From positions 1-10,840 of the forward strand of contig JAESTW010000556.1 of the NCBI GenBank assembly GCA_016763395.1: DNA of 10,840 nt, given 5' to 3'. The notes below the pieces were generated by a model. The model made no database searches and had not been told where the DNA came from. It saw nothing but the letters and a program-made list of their open reading frames with translations. This DNA is from Kofleriaceae bacterium. Its GTDB lineage: Bacteria > Myxococcota_A > Polyangia > Haliangiales > Haliangiaceae. Position numbers and translations under genes: made by a program. The first letter of the stretch is position 1, and each line of letters opens with the position of its first letter. Of this stretch, positions 1-6,391 are shown piece by piece.

Positions 1-1
1 C

Positions 2-130
2 GCGCTCGGTGACAGAGGCCCAACCATTTCAGTGGCGACACCCAAAGCTGGACACGGCAGTGGCTTTATTGTTGGGGATAGCGGGCTGATTCTTACGGCG
101 CAACATGTTGTAGTCGGGGCGCCCATGTAG
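2..130 (+). CDS. HtrA-like serine protease, N-terminal fragment (partial, frameshifted)
   Basis: This frame enters from the left edge and runs to a TAG at 128-130. It carries the typical start of a trypsin-like/HtrA (S1C) protease domain: a GHGSGFIV strand followed by ILTAQHVV. The His codon at 104-106 matches the catalytic His of the TAxHVV motif. The rest of the triad (Asp, Ser) lies just downstream in the +1-numbered frame (133-1620), so the two pieces are one protein. If the GGGG at 116-119 were five G, the frame would run on as HVVVGGAHVVV into the downstream ORF. The frame therefore ends through a one-base loss, either real or a sequencing error. The true start and any signal peptide are outside the window. 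Confidence 0.7.
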   Translation, partial: ALGDRGPTISVATPKAGHGSGFIVGDSGLILTAQHVVVGAPM

Positions 131-132
131 TT

Positions 133-1620
133 GTGCGGCTTCCCGGACAGACTGGTTTCACCGCCGCCAGAGTCGTTGTAACCAGCAAACAGTCCGATGT
201 TGCGGTACTGAGGATTGAGAAAAATACAGCTAGCGTCACCCTCTCTTCCGACACAGGAGCATTGCCCGTACGGCAAACCGTATTTGCTATCGGCTACCCA
301 AATGATCCAACCCGGACACAAGCGCAATCCTCCAGAGGTATCGTCGCCGACGCGCTCGACAATGGTACCGTCCAGCTCGACATTAGTGTCAATCCTGGAA
401 ACTCTGGCGGCCCCGTAGTAAACGAAAGGCATGAGGTGGTTGGCATGCTGGTAGCTCGAGGAAATGTTGATGCTGGTGTCGTCGGGCTCGGAATTGCGGT
501 GCCGAGATGGAAGCTACATCGGGCGCTGGAAGAATCTCGCAAACGCATTGCCGCTGGAAAGATTGCACCACTGAGTGCCAGAGAAAAGGAAGCGGCGGGA
601 GTTGTCGATACACTCGTTCAGCAAGGAGCTCTACATGTATTGTCCGAGAGAAACGATCTGAATTCGGTAGCCGGACAAATGCATCTCGAGGAAGACCTTG
701 AAACCTTCTTCGCCACAATCAAGGACCCAGATCTACTTGTATATGTCGCGGGAAATCTGTGGAATGCTCATTTGATACTCAAATACGGCAAGATAGATAC
801 GCTAAATGGGAAGAGGGTGTCCAAGGCTGCAGTTGCTGCACTTTCCAACAAATTTCTAAAGCAAGCGATAGAGCTCACCAACCGAGCGAAGAGAATCGAC
901 ACACAGATCGCGCGCCGTTCGGCCTTTGCGTCGATTGTGCCTATCAGGTTTAATGAAAGCCCCGGACAACAGCCGTATGCAACAAGGATTGTTCGACCCT
1001 ACGCGAATTCAACGTCAACGTTGAATGGCCTACCGAGTGTTTTTTCAAAGCTGCGAAGCCGAAAAAATGTTTGGCAACTTCAGTCCCAGCTCTCGATATT
1101 CTCGGACGACGAGTCGATCGTGTTTGGTGGAGGAATTGGCTTAGAGTTCCGCTTGGCAAGAACTCATTCAGAATCGACTGAGAGCAGAACCCGGATCGTC
1201 TACGGATTTGGGGTAATGTATTCTGGCGCTGGTCAAGTCAAGAGAGTGGACTCGCCACTGGGGTTTCGCGAAGATTACTCGATGGCAACTGATACAACAC
1301 TGAGAACCCTCTATGGAAATTTGGGCCTGTCTCACACGTTTGGACAAACTCGCACAGCTATGTACATAGAGATAAACTGGCTTCCAGGTCAGGTCCGAAG
1401 GAATATTACCGAGCGCCGAGAGTATGGTGTATTGTCGACAATGTCGGACACCAGTGAACTGCTGTCCAGTAAGAGCACCCTGGAATTGTTACAAACTCGG
1501 CTGATTATCGGATGGCATGCTAATCGGAATTGGCGTGTTTTTGGAAGCGGGCGAATCTTGGTAGAAGGCTCGGGCCGGACGTCAGCCTGGTTTGGAGCCG
1601 GAGCTGCTCTGAGTCTATAA
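133..1620 (+). CDS. HtrA/trypsin-like serine protease body fused to a beta-barrel-like C-terminal domain
   Basis: Residues are numbered from the GTG at 133, the first start codon of the open part and probably not the real start. Residues 1-130 complete an S1C protease core. SDVAVLRI supplies the catalytic Asp (D22), and NPGNSGGPVV has the catalytic Ser (S91, codon 403-405) in the GNSGGP motif. The catalytic His is encoded upstream in another frame (104-106). No PDZ domain is apparent after the protease. Instead there is a helical linker (about 125-260), then from about residue 313 alternating polar/hydrophobic strands rich in Gly and aromatics (VWQLQSQLSIF, IVFGGGIGLEF, RIVYGFGVMYS, TAMYIEINW), ending GAGAALSL. 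That pattern resembles an outer-membrane beta-barrel. The protease assignment is firm. The barrel is inference. A protease with a barrel tail is unusual; an alternative is a soluble beta-sandwich. The gene is convergent with the DUF885 gene and followed at once by a hairpin. Confidence 0.78.
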   Translation: MRLPGQTGFTAARVVVTSKQSDVAVLRIEKNTASVTLSSDTGALPVRQTVFAIGYPNDPTRTQAQSSRGIVADALDNGTVQLDISVNPGNSGGPVVNERHEVVGMLVARGNVDAGVVGLGIAVPRWKLHRALEESRKRIAAGKIAPLSAREKEAAGVVDTLVQQGALHVLSERNDLNSVAGQMHLEEDLETFFATIKDPDLLVYVAGNLWNAHLILKYGKIDTLNGKRVSKAAVAALSNKFLKQAIELTNRAKRIDTQIARRSAFASIVPIRFNESPGQQPYATRIVRPYANSTSTLNGLPSVFSKLRSRKNVWQLQSQLSIFSDDESIVFGGGIGLEFRLARTHSESTESRTRIVYGFGVMYSGAGQVKRVDSPLGFREDYSMATDTTLRTLYGNLGLSHTFGQTRTAMYIEINWLPGQVRRNITERREYGVLSTMSDTSELLSSKSTLELLQTRLIIGWHANRNWRVFGSGRILVEGSGRTSAWFGAGAALSL

Positions 1621-1665
1621 TATGGCAAAACCGGACATCCTTTGTCGGATTTTTTGCCAGCCATA
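1621..1665. terminator. Hairpin between convergent genes, probable bidirectional terminator
   Basis: The hairpin begins directly after the protease TAA and lies 29 bases from the DUF885 stop. GGCAAAA (1624-1630) pairs with TTTTGCC (1652-1658). CCGGACA (1631-1637) pairs with TGTCGG (1643-1648) with one bulged G, around the loop TCCTT. The outer TATGGC (1621-1626) can alternatively pair with GCCATA (1660-1665). The A run in one arm and T run in the other suit termination on both strands. The left arm contains one copy of the frequent CGGACA word. No energy calculation was done. Confidence 0.6.
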
Positions 1666-1693
1666 GTTTGCTGACTGTGTGGTTGTGCCCGAA

Positions 1694-3547
1694 CTATTTG
1701 GTAGCCATCTTATCCGCGATATAGGTATCAACAAGGTCCGCAAGTACCGCAAGTGGAACCGGACCGTTGGCGATGATGACTTCGTGGAACTCGCGAATAT
1801 CGAATGCTTGTCCGAGCTTCATTTTGGCGGATTCGCGAAGTCTGAGGATTTCGATCATGCCGATTTTGTACGCTGTTGCTTGGGATGGCATGACGATGTA
1901 GCGCTCGATTGCGTTGACGACGTCTCCCATTGGGTTGGGAGTGTTTGCCTTGAGATAGTCAATGGCGTCTTGGCGGCTCCACTTTTTGTCGTGGATTCCG
2001 GTGTCGACGACGAGTCTGCAGGCGCGCCAGAGTTCCATGGCGAGGCGACCGAAGTCTGAATAGGGATCGGCGTAGAGCCCAACTTCTTTTGCGAGATACT
2101 CGGAATAAAGGCCCCAACCTTCGCCGTACGCCGTGTATCCGCCGTGTCTGCGGAAGTCTGGCAAGCTCGTGAGTTCGGTGGCAATGGCGACTTGCATGTG
2201 ATGTCCGGGAATTCCTTCGTGGTAGGCAAGCGCCTCCATTTGGTAGGTGGGCATGCGCTCCATGCGATAGAGGTTTGCGTAGTAGGTACCCGGCCTGGAG
2301 CCGTCTGGGGATGGGCCGCTGTAAAATGCTTTGCCCGCCGACTGTTCTCGAAAGGCTTCGACTCGCTTTACGATGATGCCCGCTTTGGGCTTGGTGATGA
2401 AAAGTTGATCGAGCTTGGAACGCATGACGTCGATAATTGCGACAGCTTGAGCCAGGTATTCCGCGCGTCCGGCTTCCGTATTTGGCAAGTAGAACTGCTT
2501 GTCCGTTCTCATGAATTCGAAGAAGGCTTGGAGGTCGCCAGTGAATTTCGTGACCTTCATGATCTCTTTCATCTCGCCGTGTATGCGAGCGACTTCGCTG
2601 AGTCCGAGCTCATGGACTTCCGCTGGAGTCTTGTCCGTCGTCGTCATTCGTCGCAGCGCAAAACGATAAAATTCGTCGCCCTTTGGCAATCGCCAGACAC
2701 CGTCGTCCGTCTTTGCGACTTTCTCTTGTACTTTCAGTAGCGCAAGAAGTCCGGTGTAGGCTGGCTTCACCGACGAGAGTAAGGCCGACTCAGCCTTTGC
2801 GAGAAGTGCGGACGAATCCTCGGTCGATAGCTTTAGGGCATCTACCTTTTTTCGGAAATCACCAAGGAGAACACTGTCGTCGCCATTGGTGAATGGTTTC
2901 CCTTTTAAGATATTCTCGCAGTCTCGAAGTACATGCGCGTATACAAATTTTGGTGGTAAGATCCCTAGCTCTTGCCGTGCGATAAGTCCGAGTTGAAGCT
3001 GCTCAAAAAGCCGTGCGACGCCTTGTAGACGAGAAACATAGGCTTCCGCATCCGACACAGAAGAAATCTTATGATAGTTGATGAGAAAGGCAGGAACTTC
3101 GGCCTGCATTCCATGCATTTGATTGATTGGGTAGTTGTGCAGGCGCCACTCGTAGCCCTCGATCTTGGTTTTGTGGTCAAACTCAAAGAGCCGGTAGCTA
3201 ATTTGCGCCTGCGCATCGAGCTTGCCTACGGTAAATTCTTGCAGCGCACGTAGGTCTTGCTTCCAGTGCTCGTATTTTCGAGCTTTTTGCTCCTGCGAAA
3301 TGTCGTCCCATTTCCCGTAGTCGACCTTGTGACCGAGCCGGGTTTGCATCTGCGGACTCTGGCTGAGACGCCACGCGAAATTTTGCTCGAAAAAGACCCG
3401 CAGCCTTTTGGACTCTATTCTCTTAGACACGGAGTCGTTCTCTGTCCCTATGCCACTGGTCTCGGTGCCAGTCGCCTTCGTATTGGCCCCTCCGCAGTTT
3501 GAGAGTGGCAGCAGCAGGGCGAGTGTGAAGGCCAGACGAGATTTCAT
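1694..3547 (-). CDS. DUF885 family lipoprotein, putative zinc metallopeptidase
   Basis: This is a long soluble protein of about 617 residues, close to the usual DUF885 length. I start it at the ATG at 3547, which gives MKSRLAFTLALLLPLSNC: a signal peptide with the lipobox LSNC, so it is a predicted lipoprotein anchored by that Cys. An ATG five codons upstream (3562) is possible, but it only puts HTAP before the positive n-region. Neither start has a clear Shine-Dalgarno. The family signature YHEGIPGHHMQ is present (HEGIPGHH, residues 448-455 counted from 3562), followed by EGWGLYSEYLAKE (E481 onward), the pattern of a gluzincin-type zinc site. Peptidase activity is inferred from these motifs; substrate and role are unknown. 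It ends in TAG. It lies convergent to the protease gene and divergent from the sigma factor gene. Confidence 0.88.
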   Translation of the reverse strand: MKSRLAFTLALLLPLSNCGGANTKATGTETSGIGTENDSVSKRIESKRLRVFFEQNFAWRLSQSPQMQTRLGHKVDYGKWDDISQEQKARKYEHWKQDLRALQEFTVGKLDAQAQISYRLFEFDHKTKIEGYEWRLHNYPINQMHGMQAEVPAFLINYHKISSVSDAEAYVSRLQGVARLFEQLQLGLIARQELGILPPKFVYAHVLRDCENILKGKPFTNGDDSVLLGDFRKKVDALKLSTEDSSALLAKAESALLSSVKPAYTGLLALLKVQEKVAKTDDGVWRLPKGDEFYRFALRRMTTTDKTPAEVHELGLSEVARIHGEMKEIMKVTKFTGDLQAFFEFMRTDKQFYLPNTEAGRAEYLAQAVAIIDVMRSKLDQLFITKPKAGIIVKRVEAFREQSAGKAFYSGPSPDGSRPGTYYANLYRMERMPTYQMEALAYHEGIPGHHMQVAIATELTSLPDFRRHGGYTAYGEGWGLYSEYLAKEVGLYADPYSDFGRLAMELWRACRLVVDTGIHDKKWSRQDAIDYLKANTPNPMGDVVNAIERYIVMPSQATAYKIGMIEILRLRESAKMKLGQAFDIREFHEVIIANGPVPLAVLADLVDTYIADKMATK

Positions 3548-3562
3548 TGGCGCAGTATGCAT

Positions 3563-3847
3563 CGAAAACCGCAGCGATCCACGCCTATATAGCTGAAGTT
3601 ATTAGAAGTGAGTGAAAATGTGTTCATGGCGGCTCTTCGGCTCCAAGGATCTTGGCTCGGCAGGAGTCTGAATAGCCAGCAGTCCTAGCAATCGTTGAGC
3701 TGCATGAAAGATTTCGCGGCTTGAGTCGTTGAGTAGGCAGATGGGCTACGCGGAGCATGGAAAAGGCAATGTGAATGACTGGGCACGGAAAATCTTCTTA
3801 CAGATGGCATTGCAGGGTTTTTGTGATGCCGATTCGATTGGGGTACT
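3563..3847. other. Divergent intergenic region between DUF885 and sigma factor genes
   Basis: This stretch of about 285 bases has no convincing gene. The only short ATG frame, at about 3625, is about 20 codons and resembles nothing I know. It must hold the promoters of both the DUF885 gene (minus) and the sigma factor gene (plus). A TATATA on the minus strand at about 3586-3591 could be a -10 element for DUF885, but no well-spaced -35 is clear. On the plus side TTGCAG at about 3806 could be a -35, without a good -10. No copy of the TGTCCG word was seen here. Confidence 0.5.
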
Positions 3848-3850
3848 GTG

Positions 3851-4519
3851 ATGGCATATTCGCAAGTCTTGGTTAAGACCGGCGTTTCAGTAGGACAAAG
3901 GGACAATCCGCTAGCGATGTTGCACGACGAAACAGACGAAGCATTGATGCTTCGGTACCAGCAGGGCGAAGTTCGTGCCTTCGAAATATTACTGACTCGT
4001 CACCGCAAGCCGGTGTTCAATTTCATCCTTCGCTTCGTGCAAAATCGGGAGCTTGCGGAGGATTTACTGCAGGAATCATTCTTGCGAGTGATCCGCAGTG
4101 CAGAGAAATATCAACGTCAGGCAAAATTTACGACCTGGCTTTACACCATTGCACGTAACCTATGCGTTGACCAAAGTAGAAGAGCTAAACATCGTAAAAC
4201 AAAATCGCTAGATCAATCACTTTCCAAAGATTCGGAGGGTGGCACTCTACTTGACGTAACTGCGGGCAATGAACTGCCCTCTGATCGGAAACTCGTGTCT
4301 AAAGAAATCCATCAAAAACTGCAATTGGCTCTCGGAGAACTCTCCGAGGATCAGCGCGAAGTGTTCTTGATGCGGGAATTCCTGGATATGCCGTTTAAGC
4401 AGATCTCTGATGTGGTTGGGGTTTCTGAGAATACTGTCAAAAGTCGAATGCGCTATGCATTGCAAAAACTTCGAATGGAACTTGAAGAATTTGCTGATAT
4501 GGCTAAGGCTTTACCCTAG
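3851..4519 (+). CDS. ECF-type RNA polymerase sigma factor (sigma-70 family)
   Basis: This is an ECF (RpoE-like, group 4) sigma factor of about 222 residues that directs RNA polymerase to a specialised promoter set. Numbered from the GTG at 3848, region 2 spans about 30-112, with AEDLLQESFLRV (core binding) and FTTWLYTIARNLCVD (region 2.3-2.4, -10 recognition). A basic linker follows (RRAKHRKTK). Region 4 spans about 158-212, with LSEDQREVFLMREF and the helix-turn-helix MPFKQISDVVGVSENTVKSR for the -35. No sigma-1.1 or sigma-3 domain is present. The start is uncertain: ATG 3851 has GGGG seven bases upstream; ATG 3917 (MLHDETDEAL) is closer to the usual ECF start but has only a distant AAGGGA. 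It is followed after 32 bases by a one-TM protein, the usual sigma/anti-sigma order. Promoter targets cannot be read from the window. Confidence 0.93.
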   Translation: MAYSQVLVKTGVSVGQRDNPLAMLHDETDEALMLRYQQGEVRAFEILLTRHRKPVFNFILRFVQNRELAEDLLQESFLRVIRSAEKYQRQAKFTTWLYTIARNLCVDQSRRAKHRKTKSLDQSLSKDSEGGTLLDVTAGNELPSDRKLVSKEIHQKLQLALGELSEDQREVFLMREFLDMPFKQISDVVGVSENTVKSRMRYALQKLRMELEEFADMAKALP

Positions 4520-4532
4520 GTACAGATACTAC

Positions 4533-4546
4533 TATTAGTTCTAATA
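4533..4546. promoter_or_regulatory. Perfect 14-bp inverted repeat between sigma and anti-sigma-like genes
   Basis: TATTAG-TT-CTAATA is a perfect palindrome with a two-base centre. It sits in the 32-base gap between the sigma factor stop and the ATG at 4552, where a ribosome binding site would be expected and none is seen. It could be an operator, a weak hairpin affecting translation of the second gene, or chance in AT-rich spacer DNA. The symmetry is certain; the function is a guess. Confidence 0.35.
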
Positions 4547-4551
4547 CGAAT

Positions 4552-5682
4552 ATGTCTGATGATACAAAAATAGACGAGGATAAGGAGATGCATAATCTCC
4601 TCGCTCTCTTGTATCCGGACGGTGGAATGTCCGACGATGAGGAGTTGTCCGGTCAGACTGAGGACATGTCATCTCTAGATAGTGAACTCGAGGGTTTACT
4701 CGGGCTTCGTTCGCTCTTTAGTGCTATGCCAGAGCAAGAGCCGTCTGATGCGGTTACCAATAGCCTGCTGGCTATGGCCGCAAAGCATGCTCCTTCCCCC
4801 AAGAAGGCGCCAGCAGAAGCAGGTATCTGGGCGTGGTTTAGTAACCTGGTGATGCCTCTGGCAACCCATCCAGGTCTCGCCGCCGCGGCTTCACTGGTAC
4901 TGGTGGCTGGAGTTGCTGGTACTCTCTATTACCAAAATGGTGGCCAAGTTGCCGAACCCTTGGCAGCTAGCGAGGCGACGAGGCCGGGCCTTGCCGCTCC
5001 CAACGTTGAAAACACACCAGAACCGAAGAGTGACCGAGCTGAGGTCTTTTTAGACAGTGTTGCAACAGAGGTGTCCGAGTCCTCATCCGAATCCCGTGAG
5101 GGGGCGCAGGCTGCTGACGTGCCGTCCGACGAATTCGTCCAAGTCGGAGGGGAAGCCGCTCCACCACAGGAAGTTACACAAAAGCTAGGGCGAGCGGCTC
5201 CGGCTCCAGCATCGCAGAGCTCTGGGCGTAAGGATAGCGCGGACAAAATCGTATACAAGCCGGTTGCCAAGAAGCGGAAGTCATCCGCGGGTAAGAGCCT
5301 CATGGATAGTCGTGCGAAATCAGCCAAAAACAAGGCTCCCCAGAAGTCATCCCGGACGAAGGGGCGCTCAACCGGTGGCCTTAGCCCCGAGGTACGTGCT
5401 CCGAGCCCAGCACCAGAGCCAGACTTTGTGCGATCTCTTGTCACAGAGACCGACGATGAAGACTTCTTGAAGGAGAAAAAGAGCGAGGACGCTCGAGTGG
5501 TGCCTACTGGCAAAGCAGCAGCACTTCACCGACAGGCTCAACGTGCGGCTAAGAATGGGGATTGTGCAACCGTTCGGAAAATCGGACAACAAATCCGAAA
5601 ACTCGACAGCGCCTATTATGACCGGACATACCTATCGGATTCTGGGCTAAAGGCCTGCCGATTAAAGTCTAGCGCACAGTAG
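4552..5682 (+). CDS. Putative anti-sigma / membrane regulator, single transmembrane segment
   Basis: This 376-residue protein is encoded just after the ECF sigma gene, which suggests a regulatory partner. Residues 1-100 are acidic and helical, with no HxxxCxxC zinc anti-sigma motif. A hydrophobic segment at about 106-127 (AAAASLVLVAGVAGTLYY) is the only membrane span, giving a cytoplasmic N-terminus and a periplasmic C-terminus. Residues 130-325 are low complexity, rich in Ala, Pro, Ser, Lys and acidic residues, with a strongly basic patch around 235-275 (KKRKSS, KSAKNKAPQKSSR). The end (about 330-376) is a compact module with two Cys (GDCATVRKI and GLKACRLK) around AYYDRTYLSD, similar to C-terminal modules I recall from myxobacterial sigma-associated proteins. 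The ATG at 4552 has no visible Shine-Dalgarno, and coupling to the upstream gene is plausible. It ends in TAG. The anti-sigma role rests mainly on position and topology. Confidence 0.75.
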   Translation: MSDDTKIDEDKEMHNLLALLYPDGGMSDDEELSGQTEDMSSLDSELEGLLGLRSLFSAMPEQEPSDAVTNSLLAMAAKHAPSPKKAPAEAGIWAWFSNLVMPLATHPGLAAAASLVLVAGVAGTLYYQNGGQVAEPLAASEATRPGLAAPNVENTPEPKSDRAEVFLDSVATEVSESSSESREGAQAADVPSDEFVQVGGEAAPPQEVTQKLGRAAPAPASQSSGRKDSADKIVYKPVAKKRKSSAGKSLMDSRAKSAKNKAPQKSSRTKGRSTGGLSPEVRAPSPAPEPDFVRSLVTETDDEDFLKEKKSEDARVVPTGKAAALHRQAQRAAKNGDCATVRKIGQQIRKLDSAYYDRTYLSDSGLKACRLKSSAQ

Positions 5683-5704
5683 CCTCTCGCATTCATCGGA
5701 GGCT
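5681..5704. terminator. Weak hairpin between convergent genes, possible terminator
   Basis: AGCCTC (5681-5686, overlapping the TAG of the upstream gene) pairs with GAGGCT (5699-5704) around a 12-base loop. No T run follows on the plus strand, so it is a poor intrinsic terminator. It lies in the 37-base gap between the convergent anti-sigma-like and rnhB genes, where a terminator would be expected. Confidence 0.3.
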
Positions 5705-5719
5705 CTAACGCGTCTGCGG

Positions 5720-6391
5720 TTACGAGATCTCAGCGTTGAAATCGTCGCCTAGTGATTCTTTCAGATATTCATAGGGCCATGAGCGACGAGCTTCGGGCGG
5801 AAGGTTGTTTTTGGCATCGGCATAACTAACCAAGAACCGTCTCGTGGCGGGATTTACGTAACCACCGCCGGCAAACTCGCCAAACTCTCCGAAATAGCGG
5901 AGCTGCATGAGTGCAAATAGCTCATCCCGTCGAGTTTTGGCCACAACGGACGCGGCCGCGACCGATGCATGGGCAGATTCGCCGTTGTTAACAGCTTCTA
6001 GATGGGGGTATTTCGCCTTGAGGCCGCCGAATAGGCGTTCACCGTCGCATACGATTCGGTCAACCTCCGGTGCCGCCGAAATCATTTTGTCCGCGACCTC
6101 GCGTTCGAGAAGGTTAAGCTCGGACACGTGGACACGCCGGTCTACTTCTGCGACGTCAACGACCTGTACGCTAACAAAAACAGCATGTTTCATGACCAGT
6201 TTTGCCAACCTGGCTCTTGTGAGTTTTCCCTTTTTCCCGGAGCCGTAACTCTTGGAGTCAGCGAGGCCTGCGCGAGTTAGTAGACTTGCGCTGCTGCTAT
6301 CGAGTACCACAGCGGACAAGACCATTTGTCCGAGAGCAGGACCACGGCCAGCTTCGTCCACGCCTAGTGTTAGTTTATTTCGAGTCGTCAT
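5720..6391 (-). CDS. rnhB: Ribonuclease HII
   Basis: RNase HII cleaves the RNA strand of RNA:DNA hybrids and removes single ribonucleotides from DNA. I choose the ATG at 6391 (223 residues, MTTRNKLTLGVDEAGRG): it has GGACGGAA just upstream and places the catalytic block where the family has it. An in-frame ATG at 6430 would add 13 residues with no match to the family. Motifs from this start: GVDEAGRGP with D12 and E13 and the GRG typical of HII; ADSK; CDG with D116; and GESAHASVAAASVVAKTRRDE, the VAAASxxAK helix. The last acidic position, normally Asp in HII, is Glu here (E138). The end (GGGYVNPATRRFL, then RRSW) matches the GYxT and RRSF region. The start overlaps the stop of the TPR-GTPase gene by 17 bases, so translation is probably coupled. 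It is the last gene of the minus-strand operon. Confidence 0.92.
   Translation of the reverse strand: MTTRNKLTLGVDEAGRGPALGQMVLSAVVLDSSSASLLTRAGLADSKSYGSGKKGKLTRARLAKLVMKHAVFVSVQVVDVAEVDRRVHVSELNLLEREVADKMISAAPEVDRIVCDGERLFGGLKAKYPHLEAVNNGESAHASVAAASVVAKTRRDELFALMQLRYFGEFGEFAGGGYVNPATRRFLVSYADAKNNLPPEARRSWPYEYLKESLGDDFNAEIS
6313..6332. repeat. Inverted pair of the CGGACAA word inside rnhB
   Basis: CGGACAA (6313-6319) and TTGTCCG (6326-6332) form a perfect 7-bp inverted repeat with a six-base centre (GACCAT). It lies in the part of rnhB that encodes the residues just after GVDEAGRGP. Both arms are copies of the hexamer that is over-represented across the window. Neisseria uptake sequences often occur as such inverted pairs, but usually as terminators after genes rather than inside them. 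Confidence 0.55.

Noticed and set aside
2144..2740. Plus-strand ORF of 198 codons
   Set aside because: It is antisense to the zinc-motif part of the DUF885 gene, which is clearly the real gene.
3625..3690. Small ORF of about 20 codons in the divergent intergenic region
   Set aside because: It has no ribosome site and no recognisable sequence; chance ORFs of this size are common.
3800..3850. Sigma-70 or ECF-type promoter for the sigma factor gene
   Set aside because: TTGCAG at about 3806 has no good -10 at proper spacing, and no GGAAC-type ECF -35 with a partner was found.
4929..5513. Minus-strand ORF of 194 codons
   Set aside because: It is antisense to the low-complexity part of the anti-sigma-like gene; composition mirrors that gene and no domain is seen.
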